A stretch of 64,000 bases of DNA, taken from Akkermansiaceae bacterium. Lineage in GTDB: Bacteria; Verrucomicrobiota; Verrucomicrobiia; Verrucomicrobiales; Akkermansiaceae. Below, in pieces: positions 26,911 to 34,790 of the stretch. Location: NCBI GenBank assembly GCA_024233115.1, contig JACKQB010000004.1, positions 62,001 to 126,000 of the forward strand, given 5' to 3'. The position numbers were made by a program, and so were the translations under genes. Under the pieces are notes generated by a model. That model saw only the letters and a program-made list of their open reading frames with translations. It ran no database searches and was not told the origin of the DNA. Position 1 is the stretch's first letter. Every line of letters begins with the position of its first letter.

Positions 26911-27469
26911 TCCCTTTGCCACTGATCGAGTCGAGCGACTGCTCGCATTCCGCCCCGAATGGTCGGGGACCGACTGGAATACCATCGACGGGCGATGGAA
27001 AAACAACAATCACCGCGGCACACTCACAGGTCGGCATGGCTCGGGTAAAACCACCTTCATTGATGCGTGGAAAAAACGGCTCACCGGACAAGGCGACCAC
27101 GTCATCTGCTTCTTCCTGAACCGTGACCAACGCGACCTCAGCCCAGGGCATTGGCAACAGTTGGAAAACTGTGCAGACAGCACCGTCATCCTCGATGGTG
27201 AAGAGCAGCTCAGCTGGCTGGCGCGACGGAGATTTTATCAACTCACATCACGGACAAGTGGTCTGTTAGTATCACGACACGAGGGTGGGAAACTCCCGGA
27301 ATTACTTCATTTTGATCCTGATCTGCGTATCCTCCGACTCTGCATCGAGCATCTTGCCGCAGACCACTACCAGCAGCTTTCTCCCCACCTCGTTGATTGG
27401 TGGGAGCAGACCCATGGCAACATCCGCGAGGTCCTGTTGAGGTGCTACGACGCAGTCGGGAACCTATGA
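26894..27469 (+). CDS. P-loop NTPase, unknown role
   Basis: 191 residues from a GTG start at 26894 that overlaps the previous gene by 17 bp. Walker A is GRHGSGKTT (residues 46-54) and Walker B is probably STVILDGEEQ (Asp101). The fold is AAA/STAND-like but truncated: no arginine-finger region or lid is clear, and the C-terminal half is helical (IEHLAADHYQQLSPHLVDWW). It is the last gene of the DUF3592 operon and is convergent with the candidate selenoprotein gene. It may use ATP to act with the membrane and arrestin-like partners; that is inference only. Confidence 0.65.
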   Translation: MNARDNPFATDRVERLLAFRPEWSGTDWNTIDGRWKNNNHRGTLTGRHGSGKTTFIDAWKKRLTGQGDHVICFFLNRDQRDLSPGHWQQLENCADSTVILDGEEQLSWLARRRFYQLTSRTSGLLVSRHEGGKLPELLHFDPDLRILRLCIEHLAADHYQQLSPHLVDWWEQTHGNIREVLLRCYDAVGNL

Positions 27470-27481
27470 AACAATACCTCG

Positions 27482-28348
27482 TTATTCACCAACCAGTTCA
27501 TTAGCACGCTGCTGGCTTTTTTCCGACAACAGGGTCAGACTGAAAGTCACTTGGCTGCCGTCAGATTTTTTAAGCGTGATCTTGCCGTCCTGAAGGGAAA
27601 CAAACCTGGCCTGGATAGACTTGCCTCCCTTGGCGCTCTCCCATGATTCAATGGGATACCCGTCAGCAGGAGCTTGTGGCTTTGCTGCTTCAGGACCTCC
27701 AGCAGCCATGAGTCGGGCATAGGCCTTGGAGCCCGCTGATAGCTTCTGAAAAGGAATCTTCATCGGTTTTCCTTTGTTGGCTTTGAGTATGAGAAGATTT
27801 TTATCCTCTTTGAATTCCACGAACCTGCCAGTGTACATATTACCACTCTTTAAGAGCGGCCATTTCTCAATGGCGTCTTTGGGGCCGCCCTTGACATCAC
27901 CTGCCAACGCCGCTTTCACCAAGGCATCAACCGTTCTGAATGCCTTCTCATTCTTTGTCTGGGCGTAGCTCATCGCCGCAAACAGCTGTGTCTGGTCCGG
28001 TGACGCCACCACCACCTTGGGTATCGTCCTCCCCATGGAGTTGGCATAAAGTCCACCCACAACCACCGGGGAAAGATATTCCATACCATCCTTTTGTTCC
28101 GAATCCACATAGACGATCACGGAGTTTTTCTTTAAGCGTTTAAAAGCCTCCAAACTGGAAGCGTTACAAGGGCCTCACGTAGAAGCCTCATCGGTCAGAA
28201 CAAACGCCAGTGCCTTTTGTTCCTTCTGGGCCTCGGCGACCGCCTCATCCAATTTGCCGGTTCTATAAACGTGACTGGGTATTTTAAAACCAGCCGATGC
28301 TCCCGTCATCCCAGCCAGCAACAATCCGAATACCAGTAGATGCCTCAT
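27482..28348 (-). CDS. candidate selenoprotein: secreted thioredoxin-like protein with UGPC motif and SHD1-like domains
   Basis: One frame runs from ATG 28348 to the stop at 27482 with a single in-frame TGA at 28175-28177 (codon 58); read as selenocysteine it gives 288 residues. Residues 1-19 are a signal peptide (LLVFGLLLAGMTGASA). The segment ALAFVLTDEAST-U-GPCNASS has a beta strand, the redox motif and a helix, and SVIVYVDSE is the next strand: the order of a thioredoxin fold, with TGA at the first Cys of CGPC. Two SHD1-like beta modules follow (GRFVEFKEDKNLLILKANKG; ARFVSLQDGKITLKKSDGSQ). Without readthrough, the only internal start is TTG 28153, which would lose both the export signal and the active site. 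A SECIS-like hairpin supports decoding. No selA/B/C/D gene is in the window, so a Cys-to-stop mutation is the main alternative. Confidence 0.72.
28146..28162 (-). promoter_or_regulatory. SECIS-like hairpin downstream of the in-frame TGA
   Basis: With T of TGA as +1, GCTTCC (+16 to +21) pairs with GGAGGC (+27 to +32), one G-U pair, around loop AGTTT. The loop has G at +23 and U at +24, the positions needed in the E. coli fdhF SECIS. A13-U35 and A14-U34 can extend the stem past a C-U mismatch. Confidence 0.6.
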
Positions 28349-28382
28349 GAATGTCCACTAGCCATATAATCTATCAATGTCA

Positions 28383-28398
28383 ATTTTCGATTGAAAAT
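28383..28398. promoter_or_regulatory. small inverted repeat in divergent promoter region
   Basis: ATTTTC-GATT-GAAAAT lies in the 101-bp AT-rich gap between the candidate selenoprotein gene and the sulfatase gene. It could be an operator shared by the two; weak evidence. Confidence 0.35.
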
Positions 28399-28449
28399 CA
28401 TACTGAAATGTCGACGCTGCTTCCTACGTAACAGACACTTACCAACCCT

Positions 28450-29778
28450 ATGAAAATTCTCTCCCTCACCGCATTTGTTATTGGTCTGCTCGCTTCTCCG
28501 ATTGCGGCAAAACCCAATATCCTGCTCATCTGCATCGATGATCTGAACACGCAACTGCCGGCATACGGACATCAACACATCCGGACACCAAACATCGACC
28601 AACTAGCCAGCCAGGGCCGGGTTTTCAAACGCCACTACGTCCAGGCGCCGACCTGTGGTGTTTCCCGCTTCAGTCTGCTCTCCGGACTCTATCCACCCGC
28701 CCGGGCAAACAATGACCAGACGAAAAACTACTTCAACCAACCTGACGCCGCCCCCAGTTTACCTCACACGTTCAAAGCCAACGGCTACACCACGGTCTCG
28801 ATCGGAAAAATCTCCCACTACCCCGGTGGCAACGCCGGCAGGAACTGGAACGACCCCTCGAAACCTGAAATCCCCGGCGCCTGGACCCGGGCCCTGATGC
28901 CCTGCGGCCCCTGGAAAACACCCCAGGCGGCCATGCACGGCTACGCCGGGGGCAAACCACGTATCAAGGGGAAAAACCCCGTTGTGGAAACCACCACCCA
29001 GTCACCCGCCTACCCCGACGACCTCATCGCCGCCAATGCCCTCACCGAGCTCGACCAGCTCAGCAAGTCCGGCAAACCGTGGCTACTGGCGGTCGGGTTC
29101 ATCAAACCCCATCTCCCGTTCACCGCACCCAGGCGTTTTCTCGATCTCTACAAGGATGTCGAGTTTCCTCCCATCCCGTCGCCCCAAAAACCCGTCGGCC
29201 CGTCCCTCTGGCACTCCAGTGGCGAGTTTATGAGCTACATCGGTCCCGACCCCCGCAAAGACTCCGACCAGGCGCTCAAGGCACGCAAACACTACGCCGC
29301 CTGCACCAGCTACGTGGACGACAATGTGGGAAAACTGCTGGCGGCATTGAAAAAAAATCCGCAGGCCGGCAACACCATCGTGGTTCTCTGGGGCGACCAT
29401 GGGTTCAGTCTGGGCGAAAAGAAAATCTGGGGCAAACACCACCTCTATCACACCGCGCTTCACTCGCCGCTGATCATCAAAGTGCCACAACAGAAAAACG
29501 CCGGCAAGGCCACTGAGGCCGTCGTCGAGACCATCGATATCTACCCGACTCTCTGTCAGGTCGCTGGCATCGCATTACCTTCCCACCTCGATGGCAAATC
29601 CCTTGTGCCAACCGTCGACGACCCCTCGGCGGACAGCGACGGCATCGCCAACTCATTCTGGGCCGGCAACAAGTCCACCATCACCCAGGACAGCCACACC
29701 ATTTTCAAAAAAGGAAAACCCTACCTCAAGTTCGACCTGGCCAAGGATCCGCACGAGCAACACAACCTGATCAAGTGA
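28450..29778 (+). CDS. secreted sulfatase (iduronate/aryl sulfatase type, S1 family)
   Basis: 442 residues with a signal peptide (ILSLTAFVIGLLASPIAA). NILLICIDDLN has the calcium-binding Asp pair; the formylglycine site is APTCGVSRFSLLSG, with Cys69 and Arg73. WGDHGFSLGEKKIWGKHHLY carries the late metal-binding Asp-His and the catalytic Lys/His. The motif is C-x-V-S-R instead of the usual C-x-[P/A]-x-R, so recognition by the formylglycine-generating enzyme should be checked. These exported enzymes remove sulfate from polysaccharides or glycosaminoglycans. It is divergent from the candidate selenoprotein gene and followed 71 bp later by an esterase-like gene. Confidence 0.9.
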   Translation: MKILSLTAFVIGLLASPIAAKPNILLICIDDLNTQLPAYGHQHIRTPNIDQLASQGRVFKRHYVQAPTCGVSRFSLLSGLYPPARANNDQTKNYFNQPDAAPSLPHTFKANGYTTVSIGKISHYPGGNAGRNWNDPSKPEIPGAWTRALMPCGPWKTPQAAMHGYAGGKPRIKGKNPVVETTTQSPAYPDDLIAANALTELDQLSKSGKPWLLAVGFIKPHLPFTAPRRFLDLYKDVEFPPIPSPQKPVGPSLWHSSGEFMSYIGPDPRKDSDQALKARKHYAACTSYVDDNVGKLLAALKKNPQAGNTIVVLWGDHGFSLGEKKIWGKHHLYHTALHSPLIIKVPQQKNAGKATEAVVETIDIYPTLCQVAGIALPSHLDGKSLVPTVDDPSADSDGIANSFWAGNKSTITQDSHTIFKKGKPYLKFDLAKDPHEQHNLIK

Positions 29779-29811
29779 GTGATGATGATCCAGCCCGCCC
29801 ACACCGCCGGC

Positions 29812-29832
29812 GACTACTGACTGCTGACTACT
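29812..29832. repeat. three 7-bp tandem units
   Basis: GACTACT, GACTGCT and GACTACT lie head to tail in the gap between the sulfatase and the esterase gene. No terminator-quality hairpin is formed. Confidence 0.7.
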
Positions 29833-29849
29833 GGCAGTTTTTGTAACTC

Positions 29850-30776
29850 ATGACCACCCTATCGACCATGCACCAGCCGCTCACCCTTCTTTTTTCCAGT
29901 CTGCTACTCGCCGCCTCCATGTCCCACGCCGATCCCATCCCACTCTGGCCGGACAAGGTCCCCGGATTCTCTGAAACCTACAAGCACAAGCCCTATGTCC
30001 AGGTCGATCCCGAGCGTATCAGTGAGACCAGTCGCGCGTTCATGCGGGTCTTCCCCGCCGACCCCGCCAAGGCCACGGGGCACGGGCTGCTTATTTTCCC
30101 CGGCGGCGGCTACAACATTCTCGCCGATAAAAAAGAGGGCGACCGCGTGGCGCGTTTTTTCGCCAGCAAGGGCATCACCAGCTTTGTCGTCTGTTACCGT
30201 GTGAGCAAATCAACCAGGGACAAGGCTTACCAGTTTCCCGGACCACTGTTAGACGCGCGCCAGGCGATGCGCCATGTCAGGAAAAACGCGGCACAGTTTA
30301 AAATCGACCCTCACAAGGTCGGTGTCATCGGTTTCTCCGCCGGCGGCCATCTCGCCAGCATGGTCGGCACCCGCTATCACGACACCTTGGAAGGCGATCC
30401 GGTGAGCGACATCAGCGTCAAGCCGGCTTTCACCGCGATGATCTATCCCGTCATCAGCGCCATCGAACCCTACGCCCATGGCTGCACCAGGAAAATCCTC
30501 GGCAACAACCCGACGGAGCAGGAGAAGATCGCTCTCTCCGCCGAACGCCTCATCACCAAAGACACCCCGCCGATGTTCCTGGTCCACAACCAGTTTGACC
30601 CCGTCAAATCACTGAACAGCATCAATCTGGCGGCCGCCGCCACCCGCGCCAAGGTGCCCTGCGAGCTCCACCTCTACCCGGCCAGGGAACACGGATTCGG
30701 TATGGGAACACCCGGTAAGGACCTCGCCGCCGACTGGCCTGTTATGTTAGATAAGTTCATCAAACGTATCCGCTAA
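29850..30776 (+). CDS. secreted alpha/beta hydrolase (acetyl-xylan-esterase-like, BD-FAE type)
   Basis: 308 residues. The N terminus has a signal peptide (LTLLFSSLLLAASMSHA); starts at 29850 and 29868 (second Met) are both possible. LLIFPGGGYNIL is the oxyanion-hole strand; the nucleophile is Ser163 in GFSAGGHLAS, the acid Asp250 in HNQFDPV and the base His281 in AREHGFGMG. This matches the esterase family that deacetylates plant or algal polysaccharides. It follows the sulfatase gene on the same strand, so both may work on the same decorated glycan. Substrate is not predictable. Confidence 0.88.
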   Translation: MTTLSTMHQPLTLLFSSLLLAASMSHADPIPLWPDKVPGFSETYKHKPYVQVDPERISETSRAFMRVFPADPAKATGHGLLIFPGGGYNILADKKEGDRVARFFASKGITSFVVCYRVSKSTRDKAYQFPGPLLDARQAMRHVRKNAAQFKIDPHKVGVIGFSAGGHLASMVGTRYHDTLEGDPVSDISVKPAFTAMIYPVISAIEPYAHGCTRKILGNNPTEQEKIALSAERLITKDTPPMFLVHNQFDPVKSLNSINLAAAATRAKVPCELHLYPAREHGFGMGTPGKDLAADWPVMLDKFIKRIR

Positions 30777-30893
30777 CCTGCAATCCATACTCCGCAGCTG
30801 AACTGTTCTCACATAATTTGGAGTGCTAAAGCCTGCTTCCGCACTTCATGATAAACTATTGCTATTGAAAACCCATTTTCTTGAGCCGTTTCT

Positions 30894-31013
30894 TCATAAG
30901 ATGACCCAGATCAGGGTGACAAAACAATAAAACAGACCCACCGCTATGATGGCCAGCAATTCAAAGAACCCGAGCAACCCACCGGCTAACTTCTGACCTA
31001 TGGTTACGTCCAT
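30894..31013 (-). CDS. small single-pass membrane peptide, 39 residues
   Basis: ATG 31013, TGA 30894-30896. The product begins MDVTIGQKLAGGLLGFFELL and continues as one hydrophobic helix of about 27 residues ending WVIL. It lies 15 bp downstream of the methyltransferase gene on the same strand. No good ribosome-binding site is visible and no family is recognised. Support rests on the clean transmembrane segment and tight spacing. Confidence 0.4.
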   Translation of the reverse strand: MDVTIGQKLAGGLLGFFELLAIIAVGLFYCFVTLIWVIL

Positions 31014-31028
31014 CAGCCAACTATTCAA

Positions 31029-31358
31029 CTACTTAAAATGATGCACAGCGCGCTTATTGATCAAACTGCCAGACGGATCAAACTCCACCCCTTCGGCCTT
31101 TAGCAGGGATCGCTTTTCCCTCAACTTGGCTCCGTCTGTTTTGCCTGCGTAACCACCCAGGGTCAGGTCTGTTCTGATCACCCGATGGCATGGCACCCCG
31201 GGTGCATACGGATTCCTTTTCAACGCCTGCCCGACCGCCTGGGCCGAGCCGCAGTCGAGCGCACGCGCCATCGTAGCGTAGGTCACCACTTTGCCAGCGG
31301 GAACCCTGCGTACAAGATCATATACACGTTGCTCGAATGCTGTCGGCGATCGTTTCAT
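31029..31358 (-). CDS. methylated-DNA-[protein]-cysteine S-methyltransferase, short form
   Basis: 109 residues, only the C-terminal DNA-binding/catalytic domain of the Ogt/MGMT family. VPAGKVVTYATMARAL is the helix-turn-helix region, AVGQALKRNP the arginine-finger segment, and VPCHRVIRTD contains the acceptor Cys57. The family takes an alkyl group from O6-alkylguanine in a suicide reaction. The Cys is intact, so it is not an Atl-type non-enzymatic protein, although it has the size of one. GGYAGK takes the place of the usual GGYAGG active-site loop. Confidence 0.88.
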   Translation of the reverse strand: MKRSPTAFEQRVYDLVRRVPAGKVVTYATMARALDCGSAQAVGQALKRNPYAPGVPCHRVIRTDLTLGGYAGKTDGAKLREKRSLLKAEGVEFDPSGSLINKRAVHHFK

Positions 31359-31375
31359 GGCTACAAGCGGTCACC

Positions 31376-31930
31376 TCAAGGCATCAAGCGGTTATGAAAC
31401 GCAGGTCCGTCTTCGACAGCATGGGAAACCAGTGCCCCGGTCGCAGGGTCCACAACGTAACTCGCCGTCCAACTCTCGCCACCATCACCCAGGTTGACAA
31501 ATACGCAGAGCTTGTCACCCTTCATCACCAAACCCAGATGCTTCGACTCATTCATCCACTGGGAGGCCAGATAGCGGGTCTTCGACTGCGGTACGATCAC
31601 GCCTTTGCCATCGATGGAAATGATCAGCGACTCGGCGACGAACTTCGGTGGCGGCGATGCCATGTCACCATACCACTTGGTGACGGTGCCATCGAGCCTG
31701 GCACTGTAATCGCGCCACGTCAGCATGGCAACCACCTCCTGGTCATTGACGGTGGCTTTCATCACCTCGCGCATACCATCGACCGTGGTCGTCACCCCTG
31801 AAACCGCCTTCCAGCTGACTGCGGCGGCATCACTGCCACCCCTTGCGGCTCCACCTCGACCGCCGCCACCGGTCGAGCCGCAGGAAGTTAACACGGCGCA
31901 CATTCCAAGGACTGTTATATATTTAATCAT
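31376..31930 (-). CDS. lipoprotein, unknown function
   Basis: 184 residues with a lipobox, MCAVLTSC (Cys17), followed by a flexible Gly-rich linker (GSTGGGGRGGAARGG). The remaining about 145 residues look like one mixed alpha/beta domain with conserved-looking Trp positions and no recognised motif. It should sit in the inner or outer membrane facing the periplasm. It is 17 bp upstream of the methyltransferase gene on the same strand and 37 bp downstream of another exported protein gene, so these three may be co-transcribed. Confidence 0.7.
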   Translation of the reverse strand: MIKYITVLGMCAVLTSCGSTGGGGRGGAARGGSDAAAVSWKAVSGVTTTVDGMREVMKATVNDQEVVAMLTWRDYSARLDGTVTKWYGDMASPPPKFVAESLIISIDGKGVIVPQSKTRYLASQWMNESKHLGLVMKGDKLCVFVNLGDGGESWTASYVVDPATGALVSHAVEDGPAFHNRLMP

Positions 31931-31967
31931 CGTTTCCAGTATGGTTAGTTCATCGAGTGACCTTGCA

Positions 31968-32546
31968 TCACTTCATTTTTTTCATCAGACTGATGTCCAG
32001 CTTACGTGTAAATCCCACCACATCAAGCTCCGTTGTATCTTTATCGCCCACCACCTCCAACAGAATTTCATCACCTATCACCATTTGCAGCTTCCGCTCG
32101 TTCTCCATCACGGCGCGCACGCCATTGATGGTGTGGGTTTTACGTTTGCTCAGCTGCACCAGAGCATCATTGGTGAGCAACTTCATGATCTTATCGGCGA
32201 GAGGTGAATCCTTGACCAGCTTGACCATGATATTCTTGCGCCCGCTCTGGTAGTGGCGTTTGACTGACAGGCCACCACCGAGAACTTCCAGGTCTTCACG
32301 GACCAGATCACCACCCTGCCAGTCCTTCACTTTCTCAGGTAATACCACCTCCGCACGTTTTTCATTTTTCTCTTCTAACAATTTAATCAGCTCCCGCAGC
32401 TTGTCGCTTACCTGGCCGTAGTTTTTTTTCTTATATTCGTCATAGGCATCACGCAGCCCTTGCTCAATGGGATCTTTTTTATTCGGGGCGGCCTCGGCGA
32501 CACCGAGTGAAAAAATGGCAATCAGGGGCAGGATGAGGGTTTTCAT
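31968..32546 (-). CDS. exported protein, unknown function
   Basis: 192 residues from ATG 32546 with signal peptide MKTLILPLIAIFSLGVAEA; a longer in-frame extension is not credible. A helical, Lys-rich segment (about 25-60) precedes a compact beta-rich domain (about 70-192) with LSVKRHYQSGRKNIMVKLVK and HTINGVRAVMENERKLQM. It resembles periplasmic proteins that bear on metal or lipid sensing but no family is recognised. It is divergent from the pseudouridine synthase gene (63 bp). Confidence 0.65.
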   Translation of the reverse strand: MKTLILPLIAIFSLGVAEAAPNKKDPIEQGLRDAYDEYKKKNYGQVSDKLRELIKLLEEKNEKRAEVVLPEKVKDWQGGDLVREDLEVLGGGLSVKRHYQSGRKNIMVKLVKDSPLADKIMKLLTNDALVQLSKRKTHTINGVRAVMENERKLQMVIGDEILLEVVGDKDTTELDVVGFTRKLDISLMKKMK

Positions 32547-32609
32547 AACAGCCAGTATCCTTGCTCGACCCCCTGCCGTCAAGTTGGCAACATCTAAATA
32601 TCCCCCGGT

Positions 32610-33302
32610 ATGAAACTCTCCCGCTTTCTCTATCATCATACACCCCATGGAAAATATGAGGTGCGCCGCATCCTTGCAGCCGGGCGCGTCACCGTCGACG
32701 GAACGCCGGAAACAGACTCCCAGCGGGAGATTGGCCACTTCACCCAGGTGACCCTGGATGGTGAGTTACTGCAAGATGAGACCCCCGTTTACATCATGCT
32801 CAACAAACCTGCGGGGTATCTGAGCGCCACCACCGATCCACTACATCCCACCGTCTTGGACCTGGTCGATGAACCAACAACACTGCACATTGCAGGCAGA
32901 CTCGACAGGGCGAGCACCGGCCTGCTCATCCTCACCAACGACGGGAAGTGGTCGCGCCAGCTGACAGAACCCAAGGAGGGGGTGCCCAAGGTTTACCTCG
33001 TCACCACCGCCGGCCCCATCACCGAGGACACGCACACCCGTTTTGCCCGTGGTATTTATTTTGCCTACGAAGACCTGACAACCCAACCGGCGGATCTTGA
33101 GATCCTCGGCACCCACCAGGCAAAAATCACCATCTACGAGGGGCGATACCATCAGATCAAGCGCATGTTTCATGCCGTGGGCAACCGGATCACCTCACTG
33201 CATCGACTCTCCATGGGAAACATCCAGCTCGACCCCGCTCTGGAGCCCGGAGCATATAGGTATTTGACCCGTGATGAAGTAGCCTCGACAGTAGCCGGAT
33301 AA
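32610..33302 (+). CDS. RsuA-family 16S rRNA pseudouridine synthase
   Basis: 230 residues. An S4-like RNA-binding domain (about 1-55: SRFLYHH, VRRILAAGRVTVDG) precedes the catalytic domain. Catalytic Asp99 is in IAGRLDRASTGLLILTNDG and the late motif EGRYHQIKRMFHAVGN is typical of RsuA (16S U516) and RluE/F-type enzymes. The size matches RsuA (231 in E. coli). Which rRNA base is modified cannot be fixed from sequence alone. A DUF445 gene begins 18 bp downstream. Confidence 0.9.
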   Translation: MKLSRFLYHHTPHGKYEVRRILAAGRVTVDGTPETDSQREIGHFTQVTLDGELLQDETPVYIMLNKPAGYLSATTDPLHPTVLDLVDEPTTLHIAGRLDRASTGLLILTNDGKWSRQLTEPKEGVPKVYLVTTAGPITEDTHTRFARGIYFAYEDLTTQPADLEILGTHQAKITIYEGRYHQIKRMFHAVGNRITSLHRLSMGNIQLDPALEPGAYRYLTRDEVASTVAG

Positions 33303-33320
33303 AGAGAGACCCACCCAGGC

Positions 33321-34601
33321 ATGATAGACCTTTCCAGCAGTGAAGCCGCCCTTTATCGGGCCGCACGCATGAAACACATGAAGCTTGCCGCAGGTGGCAT
33401 GCTTGCCGCGATGGCCGCGATGTATGTCTTTGCTCGCAGCTACCAGGAAACCTGGCCGTGGCTTGAATGGCTGAGGGCTTTTTCCGAGGCCGGCATGGTA
33501 GGTGGCCTGGCTGATTGGTTTGCGGTCACCGCCCTGTTCCGCCACCCACTGGGGCTTCCCATCCCGCACACCGCTGTAATCCCGCGGGAAAAAGACCGCA
33601 TCGGCCGCGCGCTGGCACAATTTGTCAGGGGCAACTTCCTCACCCCCGACCGCATCTGCAAACAGGTCCGTGAACTCCAACTTGTACAGAAAACAGCCCA
33701 CTGGATGACATCCCGGGAACAGGCTAACAAACTCGCCCGCCAAACCGTCGAAACCATCCCAACCGCACTCAACACCCTGGAAAACCACGGCACCCACCGC
33801 CGTATCACCACCCGGCTGATCGATTTACTCCGTACCATTCAGCCAAACGAGCTGGGCACCAAACTGCTCGACTGGTTGTTGTCGGAGAACCGTTACCGCC
33901 AGTTACTCGCCCCGCTGTTAGTTCAAACCGCCAACGCCCTGGCATCCAACAAAGAACGGATCGAAGAGGCTGCCGGACGCAAAGCACCGCTCAAGAAAAT
34001 CCCCCTGCTCGGAAAACTCTCCAAGGCGATCGCCGAGGATATTTCCGAACGCGCCACCGGCAGTGTGGAGGAAAAACTCATCGCCGCCAGCAACGACCCC
34101 ACGGAACCACTCTGGGACATCATCCATGAACAGATCATCGCCGCGCAAAACCAGCTCGACAGCAATCCGGAGCTTGCCCACCAACTGACCAACATCCGCG
34201 ACCAATGGCTCGGCGACCCCCAGAGCAGGGAGCTCGCTGACAGACTATGGCAACAACTCCGCCGCAGCCTCGACCACGACCTCAGCCGCGATCAGCCAGC
34301 CAGCATTGAGCATCTTGAAACCACCATCATTTCCCTCGGACAAGCCGTCGACCAGAACCCGGCCCTTGCGACCAATATTGAAGATGTCTTGCTCGACGGC
34401 ATCGCCCGCATCCTCGAACAGCACGGAGAGCACCTCGAGACCATGATCCGACGCACCATCGAGGACTGGGATCCGGACACCCTGATGGAAAAGCTCGAGC
34501 AACAAGTCGGCCCCGACCTCCAGTTTATCCGCATCAACGGCACCCTCATCGGGGGATTGGTGGGTGTCCTTCTCCATATCCTGGGTAAAGCCATCTGGTG
34601 A
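33321..34601 (+). CDS. DUF445 membrane protein
   Basis: 426 residues. An N-terminal TM helix (LAAGGMLAAMAAMYVFA, about 24-41) precedes the DUF445 signature MVGGLADWFAVTALFRHPLG then IPHTAVIPREKDRIG. The middle is long, helical and charged, and a C-terminal helix (LIGGLVGVLLHILGK) closes it. The family (YjiN, YheB relatives) is widespread and of unknown function in the envelope. It is 18 bp after the pseudouridine synthase gene, so probably co-transcribed. Confidence 0.88.
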   Translation: MIDLSSSEAALYRAARMKHMKLAAGGMLAAMAAMYVFARSYQETWPWLEWLRAFSEAGMVGGLADWFAVTALFRHPLGLPIPHTAVIPREKDRIGRALAQFVRGNFLTPDRICKQVRELQLVQKTAHWMTSREQANKLARQTVETIPTALNTLENHGTHRRITTRLIDLLRTIQPNELGTKLLDWLLSENRYRQLLAPLLVQTANALASNKERIEEAAGRKAPLKKIPLLGKLSKAIAEDISERATGSVEEKLIAASNDPTEPLWDIIHEQIIAAQNQLDSNPELAHQLTNIRDQWLGDPQSRELADRLWQQLRRSLDHDLSRDQPASIEHLETTIISLGQAVDQNPALATNIEDVLLDGIARILEQHGEHLETMIRRTIEDWDPDTLMEKLEQQVGPDLQFIRINGTLIGGLVGVLLHILGKAIW

Positions 34602-34632
34602 CTTTTACTGCACTTGACTCGCAGGGGAAACA

Positions 34633-34698
34633 TGACGCATATTGGCACTGAATCTGACGCATATTATTTGAAAGCGCACAGGCCCATTTGCGTATACT
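34633..34698 (+). promoter_or_regulatory. direct repeat and promoter-like elements before the DoxX operon
   Basis: TGACGCATATT occurs at 34633-34643 and 34655-34665, 22 bp apart (about two helical turns). TTGAAA (34668-34673) and TATACT (34693-34698) follow with a 19-bp spacer. This suits an activator bound upstream of a weak sigma70 promoter about 90 bp ahead of the DoxX-like gene. Confidence 0.5.
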
Positions 34699-34790
34699 AC
34701 GACGACGAACAACTTTCCGCCACCATGGCACTTTTCCAGCCTGGGGCGATCAACTAGTGAGAACCAGCAACCAACACACCACCCAACACC

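Noticed and set aside
28146..28162. Rho-independent terminator at the hairpin after the in-frame TGA
   Set aside because: The hairpin is inside an open frame, lacks a long U-tract and matches SECIS loop positions better.
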